From NCBI RefSeq assembly GCF_031119625.1, contig NZ_JAVHZV010000021.1, forward strand, positions 1 through 64,000: DNA of 64,000 bases, written 5' to 3'. The DNA comes from Pseudomonas sp. G34. GTDB lineage: Bacteria > Pseudomonadota > Gammaproteobacteria > Pseudomonadales > Pseudomonadaceae. Both the position numbers and the translations under genes were made by a program. The stretch's first letter is position 1. Every line of letters begins with the position of its first letter. The notes beneath the pieces are model-generated. The model ran no database searches. It was not told where the DNA came from and was given only the letters and a program-made list of their open reading frames with translations. Below are positions 40,567 through 49,983 of this stretch, piece by piece.

Positions 40567-41579
40567 GTGCGTCGCGCATACCCCCACCGCAGCCCTCCCA
40601 GCGCGTCGGCGCGGCGCCGAAGAATGCCGAGCCACAGGGGCCGGACAACGAGCCGGATTTTCGCACCCTGACCCGTGCCTGGCTGGAAAGCCACCGCGCC
40701 AGCCTGGTCGACAGCCTGCGCCGCCTCGGCAAGCAGCCGATCGGCAGCTTCTTCACCTGCCTGGTGATGGCCGTGGCCCTGAGCCTGCCCATGGGCCTGT
40801 CGCTGCTGCTCGGTAACGTCGAGCGTCTTGGCGGCACCTGGGAGCGTGCTGCGCAGATCTCGGTGTTCCTCAAGATCGACGCCAGCGATAGCCAGGGCCA
40901 GGCCCTGCGCGAAGAAATCGCCAGCATGGATGACGTGGCCGAAGCCGAATGGATCAGTCGCGAAAAGGCCCTGGAAGAGTTTCAGCAGCAGTCCGGGTTG
41001 GGCGAAGCCCTCAAGGAGTTGCCGAGCAATCCGTTGCCCGGCGCTGTGCTGGTAACGCCCAAGGAAGTCGACAAAGCCACTCTTGAGGCGTTGCGTCTGC
41101 GTTTGGCAGAGCTGCCCAACGTGGAGCAGGCACAGCTGGACCTGGTCTGGGTCGAGCGGTTGAGCGCAATCCTCAAGTTGGGCGACCGTTTCGTTTTTGG
41201 CCTCACGGTTTTGCTGATCGTGGCGCTGCTGCTGGTGATCGGCAACACCATTCGCCTGCATATCGAGAACCGACGCACCGAGATCGAGGTGATCAAGCTG
41301 GTCGGCGGCACCGATAGCTACGTACGCCGGCCGTTTCTTTATATGGGGGCGCTGTATGGCCTGGGTGCCGGAGTGCTGTCGTGGCTGGTGTTGGCCTTTG
41401 GCTTGAACTGGTTGAACGATGCCGTGGTGCGCCTGTCCGGATTGTATGGCAGTGATTTCGCCCTGGCCGGCGTGCCCGCAGGCGACGGCTTCTCCCTATT
41501 GCTGGGAGCGGTGCTGTTGGGGTATATCGGTGCGTGGCTGGCGGTGGCGCGGCATCTTCGTGAATTGGCCCCCCGCTGA
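40563..41579 (+). CDS. ftsX: Cell division protein FtsX
   Basis: 338-residue membrane partner of FtsE. A Pro-rich cytoplasmic N-terminal extension (1-55) precedes TM1 (about 62-83), the periplasmic loop (84-205) and three further helices ending near 330. The FtsX/permease pattern IENRRTEIEVIKLVGGT is present. Start overlaps ftsE by four bases. Confidence 0.96.
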   Translation: MSASRIPPPQPSQRVGAAPKNAEPQGPDNEPDFRTLTRAWLESHRASLVDSLRRLGKQPIGSFFTCLVMAVALSLPMGLSLLLGNVERLGGTWERAAQISVFLKIDASDSQGQALREEIASMDDVAEAEWISREKALEEFQQQSGLGEALKELPSNPLPGAVLVTPKEVDKATLEALRLRLAELPNVEQAQLDLVWVERLSAILKLGDRFVFGLTVLLIVALLLVIGNTIRLHIENRRTEIEVIKLVGGTDSYVRRPFLYMGALYGLGAGVLSWLVLAFGLNWLNDAVVRLSGLYGSDFALAGVPAGDGFSLLLGAVLLGYIGAWLAVARHLRELAPR

Positions 41580-41654
41580 AGCGCTAGTTTGACGCTTCGC
41601 TAACACATTGATTTGGTTGATATTGACTATTGACCGGGGAACCAGGATGGTGGC

Positions 41655-41682
41655 TTCCGGTCAGATTGCGCAGTGCTACACT
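41655..41682 (+). promoter_or_regulatory. Candidate rpoH promoter
   Basis: TACACT at 41677-41682 is preceded by TGC, forming an extended -10, with a weak -35 (TTCCGG, 41655-41660) 16 bases upstream. GGAGGA at 41701-41706 serves the rpoH ATG. Other rpoH promoters (sigma-E or DnaA dependent in other bacteria) could lie in 41580-41650 but are not clear. Confidence 0.4.
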
Positions 41683-41711
41683 GCGTACGTTTCGTGAATC
41701 GGAGGATTCGA

Positions 41712-42566
41712 ATGTCCACTTCCTTGCAACCTGTTCATGCTCTGGTTCCAGGCGCAAACCTGGAAGCTTACGTGCATGCCGTTAACAGCATTCCGCTGCT
41801 GACGCCCGAGCAGGAGCGCGAACTGGCCGGTAACCTCTTCTACAAGCAGGACCTCGAAGCAGCCCGCCAGATGGTATTGGCGCACCTGCGTTTCGTCGTG
41901 CATATCGCGCGCAGTTACTCCGGCTACGGTCTGGCCCAGGCCGACCTGATCCAGGAAGGCAACGTCGGCCTGATGAAGGCGGTCAAGCGTTTCAACCCGG
42001 AAATGGGTGTACGCCTGGTGTCGTTTGCCGTGCACTGGATCCGTGCGGAAATCCACGAGTTCATCTTGAAGAACTGGCGGATCGTCAAGGTTGCGACCAC
42101 CAAGGCCCAGCGCAAGCTGTTCTTCAACCTGCGCAGCCAGAAGAAGCGCCTGGCCTGGCTGAACAACGACGAAGTCAACGCCGTGGCCGAGAGCCTGGGC
42201 GTCGAAGCCCGTGAAGTGCGCGAGATGGAAAGCCGCTTGACCGGCCATGACATGGCCTTCGACCCGGCTGCTGATGCGGATGACGACAGCGCGTTCCAGT
42301 CGCCGGCCCAGTACCTCGAAGACCACCGCTACGATCCCGCTCGGCAGATGGAAGACGAGGACTGGAGCGATACCTCCAGCGCCAACCTGCACGAGGCGCT
42401 CGAAGCGCTCGACGAGCGTAGCCGCGATATCCTGCAGCAACGCTGGCTGGCCGAGGAAAAGGCCACCCTGCATGAGCTGGCGGCCAAGTACAACGTATCG
42501 GCGGAACGTATCCGTCAGCTGGAAAAGAATGCGATGAACAAGCTCAAGGGCTGCATCGCCGCCTGA
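41712..42566 (+). CDS. rpoH: Heat-shock sigma factor RpoH (sigma-32)
   Basis: 284-residue sigma factor. Region 2 with [17 protein letters not shown], the RpoH box [14 protein letters not shown] that is diagnostic of sigma-32, and a region 4 helix-turn-helix ([26 protein letters not shown]) are all complete. It directs transcription of chaperone and protease genes. Its location after ftsYEX is conserved in gammaproteobacteria. Confidence 0.98.
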   Translation: MSTSLQPVHALVPGANLEAYVHAVNSIPLLTPEQERELAGNLFYKQDLEAARQMVLAHLRFVVHIARSYSGYGLAQADLIQEGNVGLMKAVKRFNPEMGVRLVSFAVHWIRAEIHEFILKNWRIVKVATTKAQRKLFFNLRSQKKRLAWLNNDEVNAVAESLGVEAREVREMESRLTGHDMAFDPAADADDDSAFQSPAQYLEDHRYDPARQMEDEDWSDTSSANLHEALEALDERSRDILQQRWLAEEKATLHELAAKYNVSAERIRQLEKNAMNKLKGCIAA

Positions 42567-42587
42567 CCCGGCCTGCAACACCCGAAG

Positions 42588-42615
42588 CGCCCCGACTCTG
42601 TTCGGGGCGTTTTTG
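42588..42615 (+). terminator. Rho-independent terminator of rpoH
   Basis: Eight-base arms CGCCCCGA (42588-42595) and TCGGGGCG (42602-42609) followed by TTTTTGTTT. Confidence 0.93.
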
Positions 42616-42661
42616 TTTGGGCGATTCAGACCTACTGCGGATGTTAACTATTGTGGGGATT

Positions 42662-42734
42662 GTGGGAGCGGGCCATGCCCGCGAATTCCACAGTTTTAGT
42701 GGAAAACTAGTTCGTGGGCGTGGCCCGCTCCCAC
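42662..42734. repeat. Long inverted repeat, second copy of the element at 45-100
   Basis: Arms 42662-42685 (GTGGGAGCGGGCCATGCCCG...) and 42711-42734 (...GTGGCCCGCTCCCAC) pair with two mismatches around a loop that itself contains TTTTAGTGGAAAAC. The first arm is identical over 24 bases to that at 45-68; only the loop differs. It lies between rpoH and the convergent mtgA. Confidence 0.87.
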
Positions 42735-42770
42735 AGGAAATGACTGGTTTTTTCTTCAGACTTGCGTCTG

Positions 42771-43493
42771 TTACTTCGCCCAAAAAGCCGGCCGAGGCGC
42801 CTGCAACTGGTCCAGGTAGTGGCTACCGCCCAGTTGGCGCATCTGCCGGCGAATCCAGTTGGCGCGCTGATTGACGTAACCACTGGGGCGACCGGCATCG
42901 TACTGGCGCGGATTGGGCAGCACCGCTGCGAGCAGGCTGGCCTGGCGGGCCGACAGGTAGGACGCGCCGATGTTGAAGTGATGCCGCGCGGCAGCCTCCG
43001 CGCCGAATACGCCATCGGCCCATTCCGCGCTGTTGAGGTACACCTCGAGGATGCGTTGCTTGGGCCACAGCAGTTCGATCAGCCCGGTGAACCACACTTC
43101 GATACCCTTGCGCAGCCAGCTGCGGCCGGACCAGAGAAACAAGTTCTTGGCCACCTGCTGGCTGAGGGTGCTGGCGCCACGCACCGAGCCGCCCTGCTGG
43201 TTGTGCGACAGCGCCGCCTTGATCGCCTCCACGTCGAAGCCCCAGTGCTGGGCGAACTTCTGGTCTTCGCTGGCAATGACCGCGATCTTCAGGTCATCCG
43301 GCAACTGCTCCCAGGAGCGCCAGGTGCGTTGCAGGTCGATCGGTTTGCCGTCGATCCAGGACTCGATCTTGCGCTCGACCATCAGCGCCGTGCCCGGTGG
43401 TGGCACCCAGCGCAGGGCGAGCACCAGCAGGAAGGAGCCGGCGATAAACCAGAGCAGCAGCTTCAGCAGGAGGCGGCGAAGGGATCGGAGCAT
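42771..43493 (-). CDS. mtgA: Monofunctional biosynthetic peptidoglycan transglycosylase
   Basis: 240-residue GT51 enzyme that polymerises lipid II glycan strands at the membrane, lacking a transpeptidase domain. One TM helix (about 11-32), then the catalytic Glu in VIASEDQKFAQHWGFD and the motifs GASTLSQQVAKNLFLW and RILEVYLNSAEWADG. Start ATG at 43493. Confidence 0.95.
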   Translation of the reverse strand: MLRSLRRLLLKLLLWFIAGSFLLVLALRWVPPPGTALMVERKIESWIDGKPIDLQRTWRSWEQLPDDLKIAVIASEDQKFAQHWGFDVEAIKAALSHNQQGGSVRGASTLSQQVAKNLFLWSGRSWLRKGIEVWFTGLIELLWPKQRILEVYLNSAEWADGVFGAEAAARHHFNIGASYLSARQASLLAAVLPNPRQYDAGRPSGYVNQRANWIRRQMRQLGGSHYLDQLQAPRPAFWAK

Positions 43494-43634
43494 GCGCAGG
43501 GAGCCAGGCTTGATTGGCCGATTAGTATACGGCGCCTGGTGGTGTTGCGGACAAGGCTGCGGCAATCCGGGGCACGCGGCCGGGCGGGTGTGGGGGTAAA
43601 CTGCACGCTCATTTTTTGCATCGGTGAGAGCGCT

Positions 43635-44006
43635 ATGGTTCGCCTGTGGTTGTTGCTGTCGGCCTTCGCCGGCTTTTCCGGGGTTGCACTGGGCGCCTTC
43701 GCCGCCCATGGCCTGAAGAGCAGGCTGAGCGCCGAGTACCTGGCAGTGTTTCAGACCGGCACCCATTACCAGCTGATCCACGCGCTGGCTCTGCTGGGCG
43801 TGGCCATCCTGGCGCTGCTCGCACCGGGCCGCCTGGTCAATCTGGCGGGCGGCTTCTTCACTGCCGGCATCGTGCTGTTCTCGGGCAGCCTTTATCTGCT
43901 GACCCTAACCGGTATCGGCAAGCTGGGCATCGTCACACCGTTCGGCGGGCTGGCCTTTCTGGCTGGTTGGGCTTGTTTGGGCATGCTGGCCTGGCGCATG
44001 GCCTGA
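43635..44006 (+). CDS. DUF423 membrane protein
   Basis: 123 residues with four hydrophobic helices and the DUF423 signature GALGAFAAHGLK (here GVALGAFAAHGLKSRL) plus FQTGTHYQLIHALALL. Inner-membrane protein of unknown function, YgdD-like. Confidence 0.88.
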   Translation: MVRLWLLLSAFAGFSGVALGAFAAHGLKSRLSAEYLAVFQTGTHYQLIHALALLGVAILALLAPGRLVNLAGGFFTAGIVLFSGSLYLLTLTGIGKLGIVTPFGGLAFLAGWACLGMLAWRMA

Positions 44007-44038
44007 ACCGCCCGCGAGACCAATGGCGGGCCTGCGCC

Positions 44039-44067
44039 TTGGTCATCGCCGGGGATCGGGCTAGAAT
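44039..44067 (+). promoter_or_regulatory. Candidate sigma-70 promoter for thiSG
   Basis: TTGGTC (44039-44044) and TAGAAT (44062-44067) with 17-base spacing, about 30 bases before the thiS start. The leader is too short for a TPP riboswitch, and none is visible. Confidence 0.55.
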
Positions 44068-44099
44068 GCCGGCCCTTTCTCCTGTTGTGACGGGTCGCC

Positions 44100-44300
44100 A
44101 TGCATATCCAGTTGAACGGTGAAACCCTCGAGCTGCCAGAGGGCACCAGTGTCGCCGACCTGATCGAGCGCCTGGAGCTGAGCGGGCGCCGCGTGGCGGT
44201 CGAGCGCAACCTCGATATCGTGCCGCGCAGCCAGTACGCCAGCACGGCGCTGGCCGACGGCGACCGCCTCGAAGTGGTCCATGCCATCGGCGGCGGCTGA
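44100..44300 (+). CDS. thiS: Thiamine sulfur carrier ThiS
   Basis: 66-residue ubiquitin-fold carrier that brings sulfur as a C-terminal thiocarboxylate to thiazole synthesis. It starts [15 protein letters not shown] and ends with the required Gly-Gly (HAIGGG has one extra Gly). It precedes thiG by 42 bases. Confidence 0.94.
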   Translation: MHIQLNGETLELPEGTSVADLIERLELSGRRVAVERNLDIVPRSQYASTALADGDRLEVVHAIGGG

Positions 44301-44342
44301 GCCCGGCACCGTGCCCTTCCAACTTTCTGCAGAGGAATCTCC

Positions 44343-45137
44343 ATGAGCCACGCTGTCAGCGACAAGCCGTTTACCCTGGCCGGCCGTACCTACCAGTCGC
44401 GCCTGCTGGTCGGCACCGGTAAGTACAAGGACCTCGACGAGACCCGCGACGCCATCGAGGCCTCGGGCGCGGAGATCGTCACCGTGGCGGTGCGCCGTAC
44501 CAATATCGGCCAGAACCCGGGCGAGCCGAACCTGCTCGACGTGATCTCGCCGGATCGCTACACCATTCTGCCGAATACCGCCGGTTGTTACGACGCCGTC
44601 GAGGCCGTGCGCACCTGCCGCCTGGCCCGCGAGCTGCTCGACGGCCACAAGCTGGTCAAGCTGGAAGTGCTGGCCGACCAGAAGACCCTGTTCCCCAACG
44701 TCATCGAAACCCTCAAGGCCGCCGAAGTGCTGGTCAAGGAAGGCTTCGACGTGATGGTTTACACCAGTGACGACCCGATCATCGCCCGCCAGCTCGCCGA
44801 CATGGGCTGCATCGCGGTGATGCCCCTGGCTGGCCTGATCGGCACCGGCCTGGGTATCTGCAACCCCTACAACCTGCGCATCATCCTCGAAGAGGCCAAG
44901 GTGCCCGTGTTGGTGGATGCCGGTGTGGGAACCGCTTCCGACGCTACCATTGCCATGGAGCTGGGCTGCGAAGCAGTGCTGATGAACAGCGCCATCGCCC
45001 ATGCCCAGCAGCCTGTTTTGATGGCGCAAGCCATGAAGTACGCCATCGAGGCAGGGCGCCTGGCCTATCTGGCCGGGCGTATGCCGAAAAAACTCTATGC
45101 CAGCGCATCGTCCCCCTTGGAGGGCCTGATCCGCTGA
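44343..45137 (+). CDS. thiG: Thiazole synthase ThiG
   Basis: 264-residue TIM-barrel enzyme building the thiazole phosphate of thiamine from deoxyxylulose-5-phosphate, ThiS thiocarboxylate and dehydroglycine. The Schiff-base Lys is in [15 protein letters not shown]; phosphate-binding loops [15 protein letters not shown] and [10 protein letters not shown] follow. Operon with thiS. Confidence 0.96.
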   Translation: MSHAVSDKPFTLAGRTYQSRLLVGTGKYKDLDETRDAIEASGAEIVTVAVRRTNIGQNPGEPNLLDVISPDRYTILPNTAGCYDAVEAVRTCRLARELLDGHKLVKLEVLADQKTLFPNVIETLKAAEVLVKEGFDVMVYTSDDPIIARQLADMGCIAVMPLAGLIGTGLGICNPYNLRIILEEAKVPVLVDAGVGTASDATIAMELGCEAVLMNSAIAHAQQPVLMAQAMKYAIEAGRLAYLAGRMPKKLYASASSPLEGLIR

Positions 45138-45210
45138 GGCGTCTTTGCATAGGCGCCTGACGGGGACATGGGTCCCCGTTTCTCATTCCACTTAGTGTCC
45201 CGAGTACCCC

Positions 45211-45927
45211 ATGAGCGATATCGAGCAAACTCCAGCCGAAGAAACCCCACGGCACATGCGCGCCATCAAGAGCTTCGTGATGCGTGCCGGGCGCATGACC
45301 GAAGGCCAGCAGCGCGGCTTCGATCAGGGCCTGCCGAAATTCGGCCTGGAGTTGAGTGATGGCATGCAGGATTTCGACGCGGTGTTCGGGCGCCAGGCGC
45401 CGCGCACCTTCGAAATCGGCTTCGGCATGGGCCACTCCACGCTGGAAATGGCCGCTGCAGCACCCGAGCAGGACTTCATCGGCGTGGAAGTACACCGGCC
45501 GGGCGTGGGTGCCTTGCTCAACGGCGTGATGACGCAGAACCTGACCAACCTGCGTGTTTACAGCTGCGATGCCCTGGAAGTGCTGCGTCAGTGCGTGCCC
45601 GATGCCAGCCTCGACCGCGTGCTGCTGTTCTTCCCGGACCCCTGGCACAAGGCGCGCCATAACAAGCGGCGCATCGTGCAGCCGGCATTTGCCGAGCTGG
45701 TAAGGCAGAAGCTCAAGGTCGGCGGCGTGCTGCACATGGCCACCGACTGGGAGCCCTACGCCGAATACATGCTGGAAGTGATGAACGTGGCGCCGGGCTA
45801 TCGCAATCTGGCCGCCGATGGGCGCTATGTGGAGCGCCCTGCCGAGCGCCCGGTGACCAAGTTCGAGCGCCGCGGCGAGCGCCTCGGGCATGGCGTATGG
45901 GACCTCAAGTTCGAGCGCGTCGACTGA
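45211..45927 (+). CDS. trmB: tRNA (guanine-46-N7)-methyltransferase
   Basis: 238-residue SAM methyltransferase. SAM site [15 protein letters not shown] and the signature [17 protein letters not shown] are clear; the C-terminal [17 protein letters not shown] is family-typical. The basic-acidic N-terminal 30 residues bind tRNA or are disordered. Confidence 0.96.
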   Translation: MSDIEQTPAEETPRHMRAIKSFVMRAGRMTEGQQRGFDQGLPKFGLELSDGMQDFDAVFGRQAPRTFEIGFGMGHSTLEMAAAAPEQDFIGVEVHRPGVGALLNGVMTQNLTNLRVYSCDALEVLRQCVPDASLDRVLLFFPDPWHKARHNKRRIVQPAFAELVRQKLKVGGVLHMATDWEPYAEYMLEVMNVAPGYRNLAADGRYVERPAERPVTKFERRGERLGHGVWDLKFERVD

Positions 45928-45931
45928 GCCG

Positions 45932-46276
45932 ATGGCTCGCCTGTCGAGGCGTCAGGCCCGCCGTGCCGGCCATGCGCGCAATCGCCCGCAGTGGCAGGCG
46001 CCGCAGCCCAGCGCTCGCGCCGTCTGCGCGATGCGCCTGCTGTTGCCGGTGACTGCGCTGGTCATGGCGGCCTGTGCCGCGGCGCTGCTGTTTACCGTGG
46101 GGCAGGCGTTGCATAGCGGCGTGGCCATATCGCCTTCCAGGATCGGCCCGGCGACCTTTTACCCACGCGCCACCCACCCGCTGGGCTACAGCCTGACGCT
46201 GCTGTTGCACAGCGTCATCGCCGTTGCCATGGCCGGCGTGGGCTGGTTCTGCTGGCGCGTGTCGCGGCTGCGCTGA
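45932..46276 (+). CDS. Small basic membrane protein, unknown
   Basis: 114 residues: an Arg-rich N-terminal 30 residues (ARLSRRQARRAGHARNR), then two hydrophobic helices (about 34-57 and 86-105) connected by a polar loop. It starts four bases after trmB, so probably cotranscribed. I recognise no family. It is convergent with eamA: the stop codons touch. Confidence 0.6.
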   Translation: MARLSRRQARRAGHARNRPQWQAPQPSARAVCAMRLLLPVTALVMAACAAALLFTVGQALHSGVAISPSRIGPATFYPRATHPLGYSLTLLLHSVIAVAMAGVGWFCWRVSRLR

Positions 46277-47161
46277 TCAGGCCGTGGCGCCACGCAGCTG
46301 CTGCAGCAGGCGCGGGCCGAACACATTGATCAGCAAGCCGAGCATGACGATGGCCGCGCCGACCCATTGCACGCTGCTCAGCGCCTCGCCGAGAAACAGC
46401 CACGCCGAACTGAGGCCGACCACCGGCACCAGCAGCGAGAACGGCGCCACCTGGCTGGCCGGGTAGCGCGACAGCAGGCGGCTCCACAGGCCATAGCCGA
46501 GCAGGGTGGCGATAAAGGCCAGGTAGGCGATGGCCAGCACCGAGCTGAGCGAAATGCTGCGCAGCGCCGTCTCGATCTGTGCCGGCCCCTCCAGCATCAG
46601 CGACAGGGCCAGGAACGGCAGCGGCGGAATCAGGCTGCCCCAGACCACCAGGCTGACCAGATTCACTTTGCCGATACGCTTGGTGACCACGTTGCCCAGC
46701 CCCCACATCGCCGCTGCGCACAGCGTCAGCACGAAGCCGGCGAGGGTAAAGGCACGTCCGCTCTCGCTGCCGATCAGCAGCAGGCCGGCCGCCGCTATCA
46801 CCAGGCCGATCAGGCTGCTACGGCGCACCGTCTCGCCGATGAACAGTGCGGCGAAACCCAGGGTGAAGAACGCCTGCGCCTGCAGCACCAGCGAAGCCAG
46901 CCCGGCCGGCATGCCGACGTACATGGCCGAGAACAGAAAGGCGAACTGCCCCAGGGAGATGGTCAGGCCGTAGGCCAGCAGCCAACGCAGCGGCATGTCC
47001 GGGCGGCGAATGAAGAGGATGGCGGGGAAGGCGGCGAGCATGAAGCGCAGGGCGCCAAGCAGCATGGGCGGCACGCCGTCGAGGCCGACCTTGATGATCA
47101 CGAAGTTGACGCCCCAGGCGATGATCACCACAGCGGCCAGCAGGATGTCCTTGGGTGTCAT
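46277..47161 (-). CDS. eamA: EamA-type cysteine/O-acetylserine exporter
   Basis: 294-residue ten-helix DMT transporter very similar in phrasing to E. coli EamA (YdeD): WGVNFVIIKVGLDGVPPMLLGALRFMLAAFPAI, YGLTISLGQFAFLF, GMPAGLASLVLQAQAFFT and FSLLVPVVGLSSAWLFLGE. The E. coli protein exports cysteine-pathway metabolites; the same substrate here is inferred. ATG at 47161; the frame stays open upstream without a good start. Confidence 0.88.
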   Translation of the reverse strand: MTPKDILLAAVVIIAWGVNFVIIKVGLDGVPPMLLGALRFMLAAFPAILFIRRPDMPLRWLLAYGLTISLGQFAFLFSAMYVGMPAGLASLVLQAQAFFTLGFAALFIGETVRRSSLIGLVIAAAGLLLIGSESGRAFTLAGFVLTLCAAAMWGLGNVVTKRIGKVNLVSLVVWGSLIPPLPFLALSLMLEGPAQIETALRSISLSSVLAIAYLAFIATLLGYGLWSRLLSRYPASQVAPFSLLVPVVGLSSAWLFLGEALSSVQWVGAAIVMLGLLINVFGPRLLQQLRGATA

Positions 47162-47369
47162 GGGCGCGGCCTCGTGCGGTGGTATGCGGTCCGCCAGGCT
47201 AGCGCGGATGGGCGCCGCTGAAACGCCACAGTTGGCGGCGTTTTTCCCCATACAGAGCACTGCTGAGAATTACCCGCGTTGTCAGCGCTGCGCCTGTGGT
47301 GGCGCCCCAGGCATTGCGCTGACTGCTTCGCCAACGCTTTTAGAGGCGCTCTACGGAGCCGCGCAAATG

Positions 47370-47398
47370 AAAACGCCCCGAACAGGTCGGGGCGTTTT
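47370..47398. terminator. Bidirectional-looking terminator after crc
   Basis: Perfect 11-base arms AAAACGCCCCG (47370-47380) and CGGGGCGTTTT (47388-47398). It lies 18 bases past the crc stop; a T run occurs on each strand. Confidence 0.92.
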
Positions 47399-47415
47399 CG
47401 GCGGTGCGGCATCGG

Positions 47416-48195
47416 TCAGACGGTCAGCGTCCAGTCGTAGTCGACGATCAGCGGCGCATGCTGCGAGAAGCGCGGCTGGCGCGGCAGGCGGGCGCTGCGC
47501 ACACTGCGGCGCATGCCCGGGGTGAGCAACTGGTAGTCGAAGCGATAGCCCAGGTTGAGCATCTCCGCCTGTTCGTTGTCCGGCCACCAGCTGAACTGGT
47601 CGGCCTCGCGGTTGACCTCGCGAACGGCATCCACATAACCCATGGTGCCGGTCACCTCGTCCATCCAGGCACGCTCGGGCGCCATGAAACCGGGTGATTG
47701 CTGGCAGTCGCGCCAGTTCTTCACGTCCAGTTTCTGGTGCGCGACATACAGCGAGCCGCAATAGATATAGTCGCGGCGTTTGCGACGTTGCTTGTCCAGG
47801 TACTTGGAGAAATCGTCCATGAACTTGAATTTCTGATTCAGGTTCTCGTCACCGCCCATGCCCGATGGCAGCAGCAGCGAGGCGATACTCACTTTGTCGA
47901 AATCAGCCTGCAGGTAGCGCCCGTAGCGATCGGCCGTTTCAAAACCGAGCCCGCTGATCACCGCCTTGGGTTGCAACCGCGAATACAGTGCCACGCCACC
48001 CTGGCTTGGTACTTCTGCATCGCAGGCATAGAGGAAATAGCCATCCAGTTGGAGGGCTTGGTCGTCCAGTTCAAAGGCGGAGGCACGGGTATCCTGCAGG
48101 CAGATCACGTCGGCATTCTGTGCTTGCAGCCAACTGAGCAAACCGCGCTCGACTGCAGCATGAATACCATTCACGTTCACACTGATGATCCGCAT
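47416..48195 (-). CDS. crc: Catabolite repression control protein Crc
   Basis: 259-residue protein of the exonuclease III/endonuclease-phosphatase fold that in Pseudomonas has lost nuclease activity and instead helps Hfq bind A-rich sites in target mRNAs, imposing carbon catabolite repression. The sequence (MRIISVNVNGIHAAVERGLLSW...) and length fit Crc, and the divergent pyrE neighbour is the conserved context. The opposing small RNA genes crcZ/crcY are not in this window. Confidence 0.96.
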   Translation of the reverse strand: MRIISVNVNGIHAAVERGLLSWLQAQNADVICLQDTRASAFELDDQALQLDGYFLYACDAEVPSQGGVALYSRLQPKAVISGLGFETADRYGRYLQADFDKVSIASLLLPSGMGGDENLNQKFKFMDDFSKYLDKQRRKRRDYIYCGSLYVAHQKLDVKNWRDCQQSPGFMAPERAWMDEVTGTMGYVDAVREVNREADQFSWWPDNEQAEMLNLGYRFDYQLLTPGMRRSVRSARLPRQPRFSQHAPLIVDYDWTLTV

Positions 48196-48288
48196 AAATG
48201 GCCCCCAAAAACACGTGCGTGTATGATACCTGAGCTAGACGTCGTTTAGTAATTCAAAGCCACATCCTGTGCTGCCTCAAGGTCTTTC

Positions 48289-48930
48289 ATGCAAACGTAT
48301 CAGCGCGATTTCATTCGATTTGCCATCGAGCGAGGCGTTCTGCGCTTCGGCCAGTTCACCCTCAAGTCCGGTCGCGTCAGCCCGTACTTCTTCAATGCCG
48401 GGTTGTTCGACAGCGGCCTGGCGTTGGCCAAGCTGGGGCGTTTCTATGCCGCGGCGGTGGTGAACAGCGGCATTTCCTTCGATGTGCTGTTCGGCCCGGC
48501 CTACAAGGGCATTCCGCTGGCGGCCAGCACCGGTGTGGCGCTGGCCGAACACCATGAGGTCGATACGCCCTGGTGCTTCAACCGCAAGGAAGCCAAGGAT
48601 CACGGCGAGGGCGGTACCCTGGTCGGTGCGCCGCTCAATGGCCGCGTGCTGATCATCGATGACGTGATCACCGCCGGCACGGCGATCCGCGAGGTGATGC
48701 AGATCATCCAGGCGCAGGGGGCCCAGGCCGCTGGCGTGCTGATCGCCCTGGACCGCCAGGAGCGCGGCCGCGGCGAGCTGTCGGCGATCCAGGAAGTCGA
48801 GCGCGACTTCAAGATTCCGGTGGTCAGCATTGTGTCCCTGCAGCAGGTGCTGGAATATCTGGCCGATGATGCTGAACTGAAACAACACCTGCCTGCCGTG
48901 GAAGCCTACCGGGCTGAATTCGGCATCTGA
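48289..48930 (+). CDS. pyrE: Orotate phosphoribosyltransferase
   Basis: 213-residue enzyme adding PRPP to orotate to form OMP in pyrimidine synthesis. The PRPP motif [13 protein letters not shown] and [16 protein letters not shown] are characteristic. It is divergent from crc, with 93 bases between their starts. Confidence 0.97.
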   Translation: MQTYQRDFIRFAIERGVLRFGQFTLKSGRVSPYFFNAGLFDSGLALAKLGRFYAAAVVNSGISFDVLFGPAYKGIPLAASTGVALAEHHEVDTPWCFNRKEAKDHGEGGTLVGAPLNGRVLIIDDVITAGTAIREVMQIIQAQGAQAAGVLIALDRQERGRGELSAIQEVERDFKIPVVSIVSLQQVLEYLADDAELKQHLPAVEAYRAEFGI

Positions 48931-48957
48931 CCCCCGGCCTGCCAAGAGAGCGTGCCC

Positions 48958-49551
48958 ATGTCCACATCGCCGCTGATGCGCCGCACCCTCTGGCTTGGCC
49001 TGCTGCTGCCGTTATGGGCGAATGCGGCGGAGATGTATCGCTACACCAATGCCCAGGGCATTACGGTGATCGACCGCCAGGGCGTGCCCAGCGAGTTCAT
49101 CGCCAAGGGATACGAGGTGCTCAACGAGCAGGGCCGTGTGGTGCGTGTGGTGCCGCCGGCGCCGACCGCCGAAGAGATGCAGAAGATCCTTGCCGATCGC
49201 GAGCGAGCGAAATCCGATGCCCAGCTGTTGCGCCTGTACAGCAGCCTCGAGGATGTCGATCGTGCCCAGGCGCGCAAGCTCGCCGAGCTCGACGGCCTGA
49301 TCGGCGTGGCCAAGGGCAACCTGCAATCGGTGCGTCAGCAACAGGCCAACCTGCAGAAGCAGGCTGCCGATCATGAGCGGGCGGGGCGCGAAGTGCCCAA
49401 GCCGTTGCTCGACCAGATCAGCAGTCAGCGCGATGAGCAGGTTCGCGTGAAAAAGGACATCGAGCGCTATCAGGCGGCGCGTGCACAGGCGCAAAAAACC
49501 TTTGCAGCGGACCGTCTACGGGTCGGCGAACTGCTCGGGCAAGGCCACTAG
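48958..49551 (+). CDS. Exported DUF4124 coiled-coil protein
   Basis: 197 residues. A signal peptide (RRTLWLGLLLPLWANA) is followed by a DUF4124 segment (EMYRYTNAQGITVIDRQGVP), then a long charged helical region with heptad-like spacing (about 75-190, rich in Gln, Arg, Glu). Likely periplasmic; function unknown. The ATG at 48958 was chosen over GTG at 48952 because GAGAGCG is better spaced. It follows pyrE by 27 bases. Confidence 0.78.
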   Translation: MSTSPLMRRTLWLGLLLPLWANAAEMYRYTNAQGITVIDRQGVPSEFIAKGYEVLNEQGRVVRVVPPAPTAEEMQKILADRERAKSDAQLLRLYSSLEDVDRAQARKLAELDGLIGVAKGNLQSVRQQQANLQKQAADHERAGREVPKPLLDQISSQRDEQVRVKKDIERYQAARAQAQKTFAADRLRVGELLGQGH

Positions 49552-49584
49552 CCCGCTGCCACGCAACCAGGCGCGGCAGCCAAC

Positions 49585-49983
49585 TCAGCGGCGTGGCACG
49601 GCGCGGGTACGGCCGCTGCTGTCGATGGCGACGAACACGAATACCGCTTCGGTCACCTTGCGCCACTCGCTGGACAGCGGGTCGTCACTCCATACTTCCA
49701 CCAGCATCTGGATCGAGCTGCGCCCGACTTCCAGCGTCTGCGTATAGAAGGACAGCTGCGCGCCGACCGGCACCGGTACCAGGAAGGCCATGCGATCGAT
49801 CGCCACGGTCGCCACCCGGCCGGCCGCCACCTTGGTGGCCATGGCGGTGCCCGCCAGATCCATCTGCGAAACCAGCCAGCCGCCATAAATGTCGCCGAAG
49901 CCATTGGTTTCGCGTGGCAGTGCGGTGATCTGCAGGGCCAGGTCGCCTTGCGGTATCGGGTCTTCCTGTTCGAGGTCTTTCAT
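49585..49983 (-). CDS. Hotdog-fold acyl-CoA thioesterase
   Basis: 132-residue YciA/BACH-type thioesterase. Family signatures are NGFGDIYGGWLVSQMDLAGT, with the catalytic Asp in VSQMD, then AIDRMAFLVPVPVGAQL and VEVWSDDP. It hydrolyses acyl-CoA thioesters in the cytoplasm. The start at 49983 (MKDLEQEDP) is preferred; longer frames have no similarity. Confidence 0.9.
   Translation of the reverse strand: MKDLEQEDPIPQGDLALQITALPRETNGFGDIYGGWLVSQMDLAGTAMATKVAAGRVATVAIDRMAFLVPVPVGAQLSFYTQTLEVGRSSIQMLVEVWSDDPLSSEWRKVTEAVFVFVAIDSSGRTRAVPRR

Noticed and set aside
44039..44100. TPP riboswitch ahead of thiS
   Set aside because: The leader between the candidate promoter and thiS is only about 26-30 bases and lacks the thi-box sequence.
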